Below are positions 35,174 through 44,524 of a stretch of 48,517 nt of DNA, piece by piece; the first letter of the stretch is position 1; every line of letters begins with the position of its first letter. Source of the DNA: Corallochytrium limacisporum (taxonomy: Eukaryota; Opisthokonta). The stretch covers positions 49,949 through 98,465 of the forward strand of contig PDIP01000126.1 in the NCBI GenBank assembly GCA_002811645.1. The letters are read 5' to 3'. Made by a program: the position numbers and the translations under genes. The notes under the pieces are model-generated. The model did not search any database, was not told where the DNA came from, and saw only the letters and a list, made by a program, of their open reading frames with translations.

Positions 35174-38100
35174 TCATAAGGAGGCCAGTGCCTCCATCAC
35201 CGTCTGCCTTCTGCGCCGACTGTGCTGCACGTCGGAGGCATTTCGCTCCCGTTCGTAAAGGATCCAACAGTCCATATTCAAACAGGGCACAGGATCAACA
35301 TCGAGACCGCTGCAATTTCGACAAACGGCCTCGAGTTGGTGCTGCTCCTCTTCGGCACCACGTTCGGCCTCGATAAGGCGAAGAGCAGAGCCCTGCACGT
35401 CGCGAAGGCACTCCTTGCAGAGCAGTTGCGACGCGACGTCCAAAGCTAGTCCACTCACATTCGATCCTCTTGATGAGGTAGAGCCCATATTGCGTTGATT
35501 ACGCGCCACGATCAGGCCGTTGCAATCAGGCATGGCACAGAGAGAAGACCGATAGTAGTGTTCCAAGCGCTTATGCCGCCGGCGTGCGAGGTTCTGAGCT
35601 GCGTGAGCAAGACCTGGATGGTTGTCCACAGCTGCGGCTCCGGCACCAAAGTTTGGACCTTTATCCATCGGGGTTGCCACAGATTCTCCGTCGTTATTTC
35701 GGTGGAGGGCTGCGAGGGTTTGGTTGTCCTCTTCTCCGAGGCTGCCACCGCCAGCGCCTCCGAACTGTAGCGCCGAATTGGCCACGTTCCGCCGTCGGGG
35801 CAGTTCACGAAACCATTCCTTCACGTCCACACCGGCAAGCGCAAGATGCCGGTCCAGTGCGGGTAGCACTTGTTTCGTAATGTAGTATGTGGCATGGAGA
35901 TTGTATCTGGTACCCATCACCATGATTTTGGTGCCAGCACTCTTGTTCTGGCCACTGGTCCGCTCTTCGCGGGGTCCAGCTTCACTCTGATGTTCACCAC
36001 CTTCATCCGCCATGATCATTTCGCGCACTCTGCGCTTCACCAACGACAAAAGATCCTCTGGCCGCTTCACACAGTCAATCAGACGCGCTCCTGGTGGACC
36101 ATAGACAACAACATACCGAATCCGCTCGCCGTGGCGTGGTGTCCGTCTGTGGTCCCGGGCGCTAGACTCAGCGGCAACAAGACAGACTGGCTGGTGCAAT
36201 GGGTCTTTGTACGTTCCCGGACGAATTTCCTTGGCAAAGACAAAGTCTCGGAGATTCACTCGCCCTTCCAAAATGCGCAACATTTGTTTCTGTACGTAGC
36301 TCTTGACCGCGCTGAGGTCCGCAGTGGAGAACAGAAGTCGCAGACTCTTGCCGAGAATCTTTGCCGTGGCGGGGCAAGTGTCTCGGCGGATGGTTTCGAT
36401 GCCCTTGGCGTCGAAAGTTGGCTCCCTTTGGCCAGGGTTCTCGTACGCGTTACCTACGTAGCGCTTCTTGGACATGAGAATGCATGGATGGTAGACTTTC
36501 TCAAACTTCAATGTGACAGGTGGAGGGTTAGACTTGGTCACAGCCTCCTGAATCTCCTCTCCAATCTGAAATGCTTGTTCACGAGTTTTTCCGTCCAGAA
36601 GGATAAACAGCGAGTCCGTATCACCGTACACTACCCGCGCGCCCCATTTGGTGTTCCGTTCCACCAGACCGATCGCGCGCTCTAGCGTCTGGCGCCCGAG
36701 CATGACAATAGAATCGGCAATGTCCACGCTGGGCATGCGTCCACTGTAGTTTGCCGAAGTGTAGCCGTACGTCACATTCGATATCATCTTCAGACCAAGC
36801 TGGCGGGCGTTCAGCATACGGTGTAGACCACGCGCAAGGATGTCATCGCCGGACTGGCCATACGTTGAGATGGCCTTGAGGTCGATTCGTTTCATACTCG
36901 CCTTTACCATGATGCGCGTACGCAACAGCTCGTCGAGCATGCGTGGTAGAACTCCTATCCTGACACTCTGTTTCACAAACACAATGCCGTTGGGAGTAAC
37001 GGTCAGGTTGCGGTCTGCTTCGTCATCACGGTCGTAGTCCCGACCAGGACTTGGATGCCGAGACCGCGATAATGATGGTGGCAGAGCAAGTCCATCTGCA
37101 TCATGACTAGGAGTAGACTGCTCATGGAGGGCCGCAATAGTCCCGATCGGCACACTGAGGGTGCCCGCGCCCATTTTCTTGGATTCCGCTTCTGCTCCGT
37201 ACCGATTCAATTCAGAGAGCTTGGCAGCAGCAGCTTTACCAGCGCCAGACCTTGTTTCAGGCCCAGGCACCGCGCGGTGCATTTGCACGATGGAGTCTGT
37301 GGTGCGCCCATGCAGGCGCCCTAGACATGTACTGTAGCAGAGATTGTACGCAATCATGACTGAAGGGTAGAGACTCTGGAAGTCCATTACCAATACTGGA
37401 CTGGCGTAAAAGCGGGACTCCGGCTCCATTACCAGCGGGATAACCTCTGGTGCGTCCATGTTGCTAACCTGGACCTTGCTTGGACTCATGGGAATGTAGT
37501 TCATGGGCTTGGCCAGGCGTAACATCATGCTCTCCACCCTAAATTGAGATCCACGGCTCAATACACTGAAGAAGTCAATGCCAAACATGCGGGCAAGTTC
37601 CGACGTGCGTCCAACAATGTTGAGCTCCTCAAGCAGCTCCATATTACCACGATTGCGGAGAACGAAGTGCTCCACAACGCGATGCCGAGTTCGACGATTA
37701 TCCCACCATCCACGAAGCTGAGCTGAGCTGTAGACAGGAGTACGTCGCTGCAGGACGTGGTGCACGACGTGTTCGAACGAATATATAGTCAGTGTGACCT
37801 CGGAGCGCATTAAACGCCATAGATTCAGTGTAATCCGCCCCGCGAGGTGGATACTGGATTGCTTGCGGAACCCCCATTCGTCCTTGGATGGCTCAAGACT
37901 GGAGCTCTGAAGATCCTGTGGCACCCTACTTAGCGCCTGGATCAGGTCCAGGCCGAGCACAGAGCTGCGCTCGAGGATGTAACCCCAGGACCAGTGCTGG
38001 ACGTCGTATCCGGTGATAATATCCGGGTCCTGGACACGGATCAAAGACACCAGGCCACGCAGCATGTCCGTCTCGGATGAGTAGCAAGCAACATGCACTG

Positions 38101-41100
38101 GAGCGGTTTTAAAGGTCACGATCTGGGCCATACCAGTAGATGTCGACGTGCCCTGAGTTTCAGAGCGGGTTGCTGCATGCGGCTGTGGTCCAGCGTCTGG
38201 CGGCTTTGGCGTGGTGACAGCGGATGGAGAGAACTGGCGTTTGCTGACATTCCTCAGAAAATGCTCCGTGACCAGGTCCTGTCCTTCAGATGTCCCTTCC
38301 GTAGTTTCACCATTTTCGTTGTTGACCATGAGCACCCCCTGAACAATGCGACGGTGCTGAGCGTGATGTTTGAACCGAGGTCTGAATGCGGCACCGTTGT
38401 CAGTGTTCAGGTGTCGGCGTTCAACATGATCATCGCTTGGCTGTTCATTTTCGTCGTTATCGTTGTCCTCAAACGGTGGAATGTCTCGATAGATGGCATA
38501 TGAGATCATGCACAACTCATCCTTTGCAGGATCGGACAAGAGGTCACCTCTAGTCTTCGCAAATATCTCTACAGCCATCCAAGCAATGCGTTGAAAGCCG
38601 TGGAGGGCACGGAGGTCGCGATAGTCGATCGTGTAGGGGTAGTCGTCAACGTCGTTACAGCCATCGTCCTTCTCATCTCCATCGTTCAGTAAATGATTTT
38701 CGTCAGATTCATCAACAATGGCGTCATCTGCATTCGCAAGTGCTTTCTTGGATCGCCTCTGCCTTCGTTGGCGCCGCAGCTCTCTCTGCAGATCATCCTG
38801 CATCCGCGTAAACGGGGCCGGTCTCGGTTTTCGCTTCGCTGAGTCTGGGCCTTCGATACCGATCGCGCCGCTGGCGTTGGCATCCTTCGACGCCAGAACA
38901 GAGGCCGCTTCGATGCCGCGCGCTGGGGTTATCTGCGCCAAAGATCGCAGGCGCTTTGCACTCGACGGCTGCTGCAGCAGCGGCCGGTGATACGCCTGCG
39001 GTTCAGGATCGGCTGTTGTAGCTGTGTCGTCGGCAGAGAGCACGTTTAGAGCCCCCGGACGATGCACAGGCGCGCTGTCCGCGGTTGACGGCAGTGTCGG
39101 GACTTCCTCCTCATCCACTTCAGCGTCGATTTCGGCTTCGTTCCTATTGCGTTTCAGCCGTGAACGATGTCGGCGGCCATGGTGGAGCGAGAGCAAACGT
39201 CGCGACACGCGCGGCGGTATCGCTTTGCTCGAAGTTTGCCGGCTTTCCTCATTCAAACGGGAAGGGTTTGGAGCCGCCAGTGAAGGTATCAAGATTGACT
39301 GAGTATTCTGAACAAGTCGCTCTTGACGACGCGTGTACGCAGCCGTCGCTTGTTCCGGTAGCCACAGAATGTCTAGTGCAGGTCCAACAGCACGGCCTTT
39401 GGCTAAGCGCGTCACTGACCTCTCTGAACGACGCAGAGCAGCCATAGTTGTCGATGGAAATTGCGGCAACGGTGCGAGCGTCGGGACACTATTGCCACCA
39501 CGAGTGGCGCTGCTCTCTGCGATGTTGCGCAGCTCACCATTTGAATCAAAGGCTGACAGGTCGACTATGGCACGGCTCCGCAGACGAATCGAGCGTCCAG
39601 CGTAGGTCACTGTTCGGCCGGGACAGTCCGCTGCCGCCGAGTAGTGCAGATCGTTCGGTTCGAGGTGCCGAAGGCCATAGACCTCGAGCGTAGCGCTGAC
39701 GTCTCTCGGGCTTGGCGGTGGTCGAGAGGGCCGGAAGACGACTTGTCCTGGCATGAGTGGCGGTGAGAGGAAGGCCACACCCTGAGCTGGGGCGGAAACA
39801 GTGGCGGTGGGTGAGGATGGGAGACGCTGTTGGTCCTGGGTCAGTGCCGGCAGTCCCTCAGAAGCGGTAAGAGATGTAACCGCCGTATGATCGTGGCTCG
39901 GCGATGCTGCCGATATCATTGGTGGCTCCTGCTGATCCTCTGGCGGTTGTGTCGGTGATTGAGATTGTGGGTGCTCTGCCTGTTCTCGCTCTGGCGGCTT
40001 GGTATCACGATCAAGTCCATGCTCCTCCTCCTCATTAATCACGGCAGGAATCACTGTCTTGCGTTTGTCCAATTTTCTCATAGGGGTCACGCGCACAGTA
40101 TGCGCATGGTGTTGCTGCAGTTGTGACTTTTCCTGACTTTCCCTGTCTGAATCTGGGTCGCTGTCCTCGATGATGAAAGACGTATGCAAGCGGAGATTCT
40201 GGGCCTGCTGGTCAGTACCGCCCGCCATTTCCGGAGGAACATACTTGGAGATGCGAGGCAAGGGCCCAGGGGACCAGTCGTCCAGCCCACGCTCAGCAAT
40301 AATAGGAGCAAACGACCTCTCGTCCTCTACTTGCACGAAATGCTGTGTGGGCGCCTTCGAAAATTGCTGTGTGTTGTCTTCGTCATCTCCACTATCTCCA
40401 ACCACCACCATACCTGTGTTCACAGGATCAATGCCACCTTTGCTGTGTCCCGGGCCATCATCGTCGTCATCAAAACCCTCCACAATGTCATCTAAGTCGT
40501 CAGCAAACTGTTGCAAAGTCGGCCGCGGCCGGGTGGTCATGAGCGTCAGCGGTGCGCCTCCACCACTACTGTCGGATGACCTTCGCCTTTGGTTTTGCTT
40601 CTGTTTCGACGCATCACTTCTGAACCGGCCTTGACGTCGTGCTTTTGATGGTGACGAGGTTGTAGCCGCGGACCGATGTAGCTTGATCGCGTGAATAATC
40701 TGTCCCTGACGCAGATTGTGGTCAACAGCGCCCTCCTCATCATCGTCATCACTACTGTCTTCGATCATACCATCCACTTGGTCCGGCAGACGGGATCGGC
40801 TGCTGCTTTTCTCGTTCTCCAACGAAGACACGCGGTACCGGGAACCCTCGTTATCTTCCCGTTCCAATTCTTCCGGACTATCGTACTGATCGATTAGGAA
40901 GAAGAGATCACCACCTTCAACGTCGTCTTTGCCTGTTTCCTGTTCTTCATTCTCGTACTCTCTCTGAGACAGCAGAACCGCGTCGCCTTCGGCATCTTCG
41001 TCATCGTCCATAATCGGGCCATGCTCAGGGATACGGGCATTCACTGCATCGTGAACACCATGTTGAGGTTGTGAAGATGCTTGCATGATGCTCATGAACC

Positions 41101-43222
41101 TCTCTTCAATGTGCTCTGCAGTGCCAGCATGTTCTATGTTGTCCCGTACGCCCATGATATCATCATCATCGTCATTCTCGTCGTCGATTGCCTGACTCGC
41201 CAATGACTTTGATGATGACGCTTGAGTGGCAGCTCCAAGCAAGAGCGATAGCTTTCCATTCGCTTCTTCCTGCTCCGATGATACCGTTGGTTGCGATCGT
41301 CGCTGCTGAGTTGGTGTCTGCGAAGATTTCTGTGTGAGATGCCTTGATGACGGACGGTTGCGAACAATCGTTTCGGCCCGTTCCGCGTCCCGTGCGACAA
41401 GGCGCTTGAGCTCACCGTAGAGCCGCTCTTCCACTGGCGTCTGCTCGCTGCGGCCGTAGCACCGCGGCTCTGCATCCTTTGCTGCGCGCAGGGCCTCGCC
41501 CAGTACGTCGACCTCAGCGGTGGTGTCGCCCCTTTCCCTGCGACGCAGGTTCTCGTCCTCCCAGAGCTGTGCTAGGGAGCGCACAAGCGATGACCCCGCG
41601 CTTGCTGGTTGTCCAGGCACCGTACGCTGATTCTGTGACCGCAAAACGTCTGCCGGTGCGATTTCGAGTGGATTGAGGACATCTTCGACCGTGGCATCGA
41701 GTTCGAGGGCGGTGGTTGACGTGCGCTCTGCGAGAATGGAGCGCAGCACGGCGAGCGGGGAGAGAGAGGTGACGTCCCAATGGCCTGCGTGTGGCACCAA
41801 TGAGAGGTAAGAGGTACCATTGCTGCTCGATGATTCATTTTGTTCATTATGTTCACTTTCCGAAGAAGGTGGCTGCGGCTGCTGTCCATCCGCGGACAAA
41901 GGTAGCCTCCGTGCTGCTCTAACGCCGGTCTTATCCGGCAGAATGGAGGCAACACGCTGTGCGTGAGGAGTCTGTTTGCGCCGCTCCGTCAGTTTCTCCC
42001 ACTCTCGTTCTGTCACACGGAATCTGCCATCCCCGAGATGGACGAAATTCATACCGTAGAGATTGTAGTCGATCAGCAGAGCCAGATGGAAAGGAATGTG
42101 GCTCTCATGCGGCTGGAACTGATGGCCACTGCCGGGACCACCGTTCTGCTGCGCGGGCGGTCTAACCTCTTCCATGGATTGAAAGCCGTCAATCTCACCG
42201 TTCAGAAGCAGCACGCTCGTCCTGCCCAAGAGCGAAGGATTGTAGAGCGCAATCCGAAGCCAAAAGACACCCGAATCTCCAGCGTCATGGTAGCCGTAGA
42301 AGGGAGTGGCCCGGATCAGATTGACACCAAAGACATGTTCCTGGACCTGTTGAACATTACGAATAATTGATGGTGATGATTGTTTTCCCGGCTGCTGTTG
42401 CGGTTCGTCCGTTTGCTTTGCCTGCAGCTTTTGCCAGGGTGCCATCCTTTCCGTATCAGTTTTCGGATCGAGCTGGTCTTGGTTCTGCTCAGGCTGCAGT
42501 TCCGTCTGTGCGGGCACTGCATCCAGATCGGGCACGGCGTTAGATTTAAAGGAAGCTTGCAGACTACGATTGATGCCCTCGGCCAGCCGACGGGCATAGT
42601 CACGGACGCAAGGGGCCTCATTACCGGCCCGGTGAATACAACGGGCGTGACAACTGCCATGATCTTCTGCCTCACAACCCGTCGGTCCGTGGTAGAGAAT
42701 GATTAAATACGGGAAAGAACCATGTAAATGTAGTAGACAGCTCTGACCCGCCGGAGTGCGGCCAAAGATTCGATGAATAGGCACCTCAGGGACCGACCGC
42801 CGGGTATGGGAACTACCCCCGAGCTCCGGATCCGGGCTCACTACGCCACCGTAGCAAAAATTTTTGAAAGATCGCTGATCAGACGCCCGATATACTTCCC
42901 ATGGGTCAATTTCCTGTAGTTGGCGGTACCGGCGGTGTTTCCGTAGCGGAGTGTGGTCGTGGTCAAATCCGGGTCTCGGCGATGCCATGTAATAATCCAG
43001 CGCAACGATGCGGAGGCTGAAGAAAGCGTGCTGAAGCGAATCATAGGCCAGTTCTGTCCGGTCTATGGGCCCTGTTTTCTTAGACCGGTCTCGTCGGCGT
43101 CGCTGGATTGTGTGGTCTTGGCTGGTGAGGCGGGTAGGGTCGTACTTTTCAGCTGTAAGGGACGGCCCATCAGACGATGCCCCCCCTGGATCATCATGGT
43201 CTGTGATGGCTACACTGGCCAT
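35174..43222 (-). CDS. REV3: DNA polymerase zeta catalytic subunit
   Basis: A complete family-B translesion polymerase of 2,682 residues in one frame. The N-terminal domain starts with SLRIVALDYYMASPRPG (69-85), the hallmark REV3 opening, after a 60-residue extension. A long, acidic and probably disordered middle (about 350-1500) contains a Pro-rich FRPSRPPPSPRD stretch near 1155-1185 that could be the Rev7-binding region. The exonuclease-like domain has AVE (about 1552) and GYDVQHWSWGY (about 1738-1748), lacking the catalytic acids as usual for REV3. Polymerase motif A is DFQSLYPS (Asp1947), motif B RQLGLKMISNVTYGY (from 2140), motif C YGDTDS (2199-2204), then KKRYVG. Two C-terminal Cys motifs are intact: CysA (2562, 2567, 2602, 2605) and CysB (2634, 2637, 2647, 2652), the latter known to hold the 4Fe-4S cluster that binds the accessory Pol31/Pol32-type subunits. 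It works with Rev7 in mutagenic lesion bypass in the nucleus. It is longer than yeast REV3 (about 1,500) and nearer the human length. Confidence 0.98.
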   Translation of the reverse strand: MASVAITDHDDPGGASSDGPSLTAEKYDPTRLTSQDHTIQRRRRDRSKKTGPIDRTELAYDSLQHAFFSLRIVALDYYMASPRPGFDHDHTPLRKHRRYRQLQEIDPWEVYRASDQRSFKNFCYGGVVSPDPELGGSSHTRRSVPEVPIHRIFGRTPAGQSCLLHLHGSFPYLIILYHGPTGCEAEDHGSCHARCIHRAGNEAPCVRDYARRLAEGINRSLQASFKSNAVPDLDAVPAQTELQPEQNQDQLDPKTDTERMAPWQKLQAKQTDEPQQQPGKQSSPSIIRNVQQVQEHVFGVNLIRATPFYGYHDAGDSGVFWLRIALYNPSLLGRTSVLLLNGEIDGFQSMEEVRPPAQQNGGPGSGHQFQPHESHIPFHLALLIDYNLYGMNFVHLGDGRFRVTEREWEKLTERRKQTPHAQRVASILPDKTGVRAARRLPLSADGQQPQPPSSESEHNEQNESSSSNGTSYLSLVPHAGHWDVTSLSPLAVLRSILAERTSTTALELDATVEDVLNPLEIAPADVLRSQNQRTVPGQPASAGSSLVRSLAQLWEDENLRRRERGDTTAEVDVLGEALRAAKDAEPRCYGRSEQTPVEERLYGELKRLVARDAERAETIVRNRPSSRHLTQKSSQTPTQQRRSQPTVSSEQEEANGKLSLLLGAATQASSSKSLASQAIDDENDDDDDIMGVRDNIEHAGTAEHIEERFMSIMQASSQPQHGVHDAVNARIPEHGPIMDDDEDAEGDAVLLSQREYENEEQETGKDDVEGGDLFFLIDQYDSPEELEREDNEGSRYRVSSLENEKSSSRSRLPDQVDGMIEDSSDDDDEEGAVDHNLRQGQIIHAIKLHRSAATTSSPSKARRQGRFRSDASKQKQNQRRRSSDSSGGGAPLTLMTTRPRPTLQQFADDLDDIVEGFDDDDDGPGHSKGGIDPVNTGMVVVGDSGDDEDNTQQFSKAPTQHFVQVEDERSFAPIIAERGLDDWSPGPLPRISKYVPPEMAGGTDQQAQNLRLHTSFIIEDSDPDSDRESQEKSQLQQHHAHTVRVTPMRKLDKRKTVIPAVINEEEEHGLDRDTKPPEREQAEHPQSQSPTQPPEDQQEPPMISAASPSHDHTAVTSLTASEGLPALTQDQQRLPSSPTATVSAPAQGVAFLSPPLMPGQVVFRPSRPPPSPRDVSATLEVYGLRHLEPNDLHYSAAADCPGRTVTYAGRSIRLRSRAIVDLSAFDSNGELRNIAESSATRGGNSVPTLAPLPQFPSTTMAALRRSERSVTRLAKGRAVGPALDILWLPEQATAAYTRRQERLVQNTQSILIPSLAAPNPSRLNEESRQTSSKAIPPRVSRRLLSLHHGRRHRSRLKRNRNEAEIDAEVDEEEVPTLPSTADSAPVHRPGALNVLSADDTATTADPEPQAYHRPLLQQPSSAKRLRSLAQITPARGIEAASVLASKDANASGAIGIEGPDSAKRKPRPAPFTRMQDDLQRELRRQRRQRRSKKALANADDAIVDESDENHLLNDGDEKDDGCNDVDDYPYTIDYRDLRALHGFQRIAWMAVEIFAKTRGDLLSDPAKDELCMISYAIYRDIPPFEDNDNDENEQPSDDHVERRHLNTDNGAAFRPRFKHHAQHRRIVQGVLMVNNENGETTEGTSEGQDLVTEHFLRNVSKRQFSPSAVTTPKPPDAGPQPHAATRSETQGTSTSTGMAQIVTFKTAPVHVACYSSETDMLRGLVSLIRVQDPDIITGYDVQHWSWGYILERSSVLGLDLIQALSRVPQDLQSSSLEPSKDEWGFRKQSSIHLAGRITLNLWRLMRSEVTLTIYSFEHVVHHVLQRRTPVYSSAQLRGWWDNRRTRHRVVEHFVLRNRGNMELLEELNIVGRTSELARMFGIDFFSVLSRGSQFRVESMMLRLAKPMNYIPMSPSKVQVSNMDAPEVIPLVMEPESRFYASPVLVMDFQSLYPSVMIAYNLCYSTCLGRLHGRTTDSIVQMHRAVPGPETRSGAGKAAAAKLSELNRYGAEAESKKMGAGTLSVPIGTIAALHEQSTPSHDADGLALPPSLSRSRHPSPGRDYDRDDEADRNLTVTPNGIVFVKQSVRIGVLPRMLDELLRTRIMVKASMKRIDLKAISTYGQSGDDILARGLHRMLNARQLGLKMISNVTYGYTSANYSGRMPSVDIADSIVMLGRQTLERAIGLVERNTKWGARVVYGDTDSLFILLDGKTREQAFQIGEEIQEAVTKSNPPPVTLKFEKVYHPCILMSKKRYVGNAYENPGQREPTFDAKGIETIRRDTCPATAKILGKSLRLLFSTADLSAVKSYVQKQMLRILEGRVNLRDFVFAKEIRPGTYKDPLHQPVCLVAAESSARDHRRTPRHGERIRYVVVYGPPGARLIDCVKRPEDLLSLVKRRVREMIMADEGGEHQSEAGPREERTSGQNKSAGTKIMVMGTRYNLHATYYITKQVLPALDRHLALAGVDVKEWFRELPRRRNVANSALQFGGAGGGSLGEEDNQTLAALHRNNDGESVATPMDKGPNFGAGAAAVDNHPGLAHAAQNLARRRHKRLEHYYRSSLCAMPDCNGLIVARNQRNMGSTSSRGSNVSGLALDVASQLLCKECLRDVQGSALRLIEAERGAEEEQHQLEAVCRNCSGLDVDPVPCLNMDCWILYERERNASDVQHSRRRRQTVMEALASL

Positions 43223-43580
43223 GGCTGTGAACGTTGTTTATATCCCAGAGCCGCATCTGATATCATATATTTAAGAGCGGCGGACTTGTGTCTCCCTGTG
43301 TCATGGCTTATATGTTGATGGTCTGCGCGGCGCAAAGTTTCAGCCCGTCCTCGACGGAACAGGCGCTGCGTCTTACGTTCGCATTGTTCAGTGATCTTGC
43401 ATTCTGTTCAACACTTGTCTAAACTAGATGTACAGCGGTCCACCTGTGGGGATGGTTTCTGGCCGCAAAGGCCACACTGAGACTTGTGTCGAACCGAATT
43501 CCTCCGACTGCACTGTGTGTTACCCGGCTTCGAAACTGAGCTCACCAAACGGGAGTCCCTTTACCACACATCCCCTCTTC

Positions 43581-43687
43581 GGTAAAATAAGGAATCAGTA
43601 TAATTTATTTATATTTTATCAGGGATTTTAACAAATAGTATCCAAATGTGTATATATTTTAAAAGAATAAGTATATAATTCTTTTTT
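43581..43687. other. AT-rich island
   Basis: About 110 bases of strongly AT-rich sequence set in GC-richer surroundings. It includes ATTTATATTTT at 43607-43617, which fits the budding-yeast ARS consensus WTTTAYRTTTW. That consensus is not known to work outside budding yeasts, so origin function is only a possibility. It could equally be a promoter nucleosome-free region shared by the two divergent genes. Confidence 0.5.
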
Positions 43688-43938
43688 GGCGATACGTATC
43701 CATTATGATTGGCTGAAGATCGCGAATGAAAAGGGGGCCTAATTTAACCGCCCGAGAGGGTCCCGCACCACCTTCCCCAAGTCTCTGTCTTTGCGGTCTC
43801 CCCACCGACGACTTGACGAGATGTCTCCTGTTTCGTTTTGGCGCCAGAAGCCAGACCTCCGCCCTTGCGGCCCCCTGGGGGGGGGGCCTCTGTTTGAAAG
43901 AAAGGGGAAACTCTTGGCAACCCGCCTCGCCACATAAA

Positions 43939-43963
43939 CCCCCCCCCCCCCCGCGCGGGGGGG
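43939..43963. repeat. poly(C)-GCGC-poly(G) palindrome
   Basis: C14, then GCGC, then G7. With the GCGC centre this makes a long self-complementary G:C tract, similar to those at 10219, 10321, 34909 and 35023. Confidence 0.9.
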
Positions 43964-44086
43964 ACTTTGGCTCCTATTCCCCCGCCCTTTTTTTTTTTGG
44001 ATTTTTTTTGGGTCCCGTGTATGCGGCCCCTTTTGCCCGGCCAGTCGCAGCACTACGGGACGGTCTCCTCCCATTCCCTTCTGCCA

Positions 44087-44130
44087 CCCAACCCAACCCA
44101 ACCCAACCCAACCCAACACACACACACACA
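44087..44130. repeat. (CCCAA)6 microsatellite followed by a CA run
   Basis: Six exact CCCAA units at 44087-44116, then alternating CA to about 44130. It lies about 400 bases upstream of the DNM1 start codon. Confidence 0.95.
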
Positions 44131-44524
44131 GAACCCCCGGGGCAGTGGAAGGGAGCCACAAGAGCAAGAGAGACCGAACGCTCCCAGGTTCTCAAAAAAG
44201 CAATTCCGCCACTTGAGACGCCCCTTTACCGCTTCCGTTGCTGGTGCTCGGAGTCACAAACAAAGGACTTCAATGCTTGAGCAGACAGTTTTCTTGTCTT
44301 GGCGGAGATTTCCTAACGTGTTTGCTAGCCGCGGAGTGATCACGTCGTCAGAGGTATTCGGACACAAGCGGCGAGTGATACACAAAGTACTATAGTCAGA
44401 TCCAAACCAGTATGGACACAAGCCTGGAGCTTTCTCCATGATATGCGAAACGTTTCAAACTAAAGACTATAGACAGACAGAGCATGAGACAATAGAGTGA
44501 CTCACATCTGTCGGCACACCTAGC

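Larger units (their letters stand above)
43223..44524. other. divergent intergenic region between REV3 and DNM1
   Basis: 1.3 kb that should hold both promoters. It contains an AT-rich island of about 110 bases (43581-43687), a C5-T-G10 tract near 43871-43886, a C14-GCGC-G7 palindrome (43939-43963), T-runs near 43988-44010, and a (CCCAA)6 plus CA microsatellite (44087-44130). A TGACTCA word, the Gcn4/AP-1 core, occurs at 44498-44504 only 21 bases before the DNM1 ATG, probably in the leader and possibly by chance. Confidence 0.6.

Noticed and set aside
35870-36685. 271-codon plus-strand frame
   Set aside because: It lies antisense to the REV3 polymerase domain; the REV3 motifs are on the other strand. 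Other long antisense frames across REV3, the zinc-finger gene (18896-20014) and DNM1 were dropped for the same reason.
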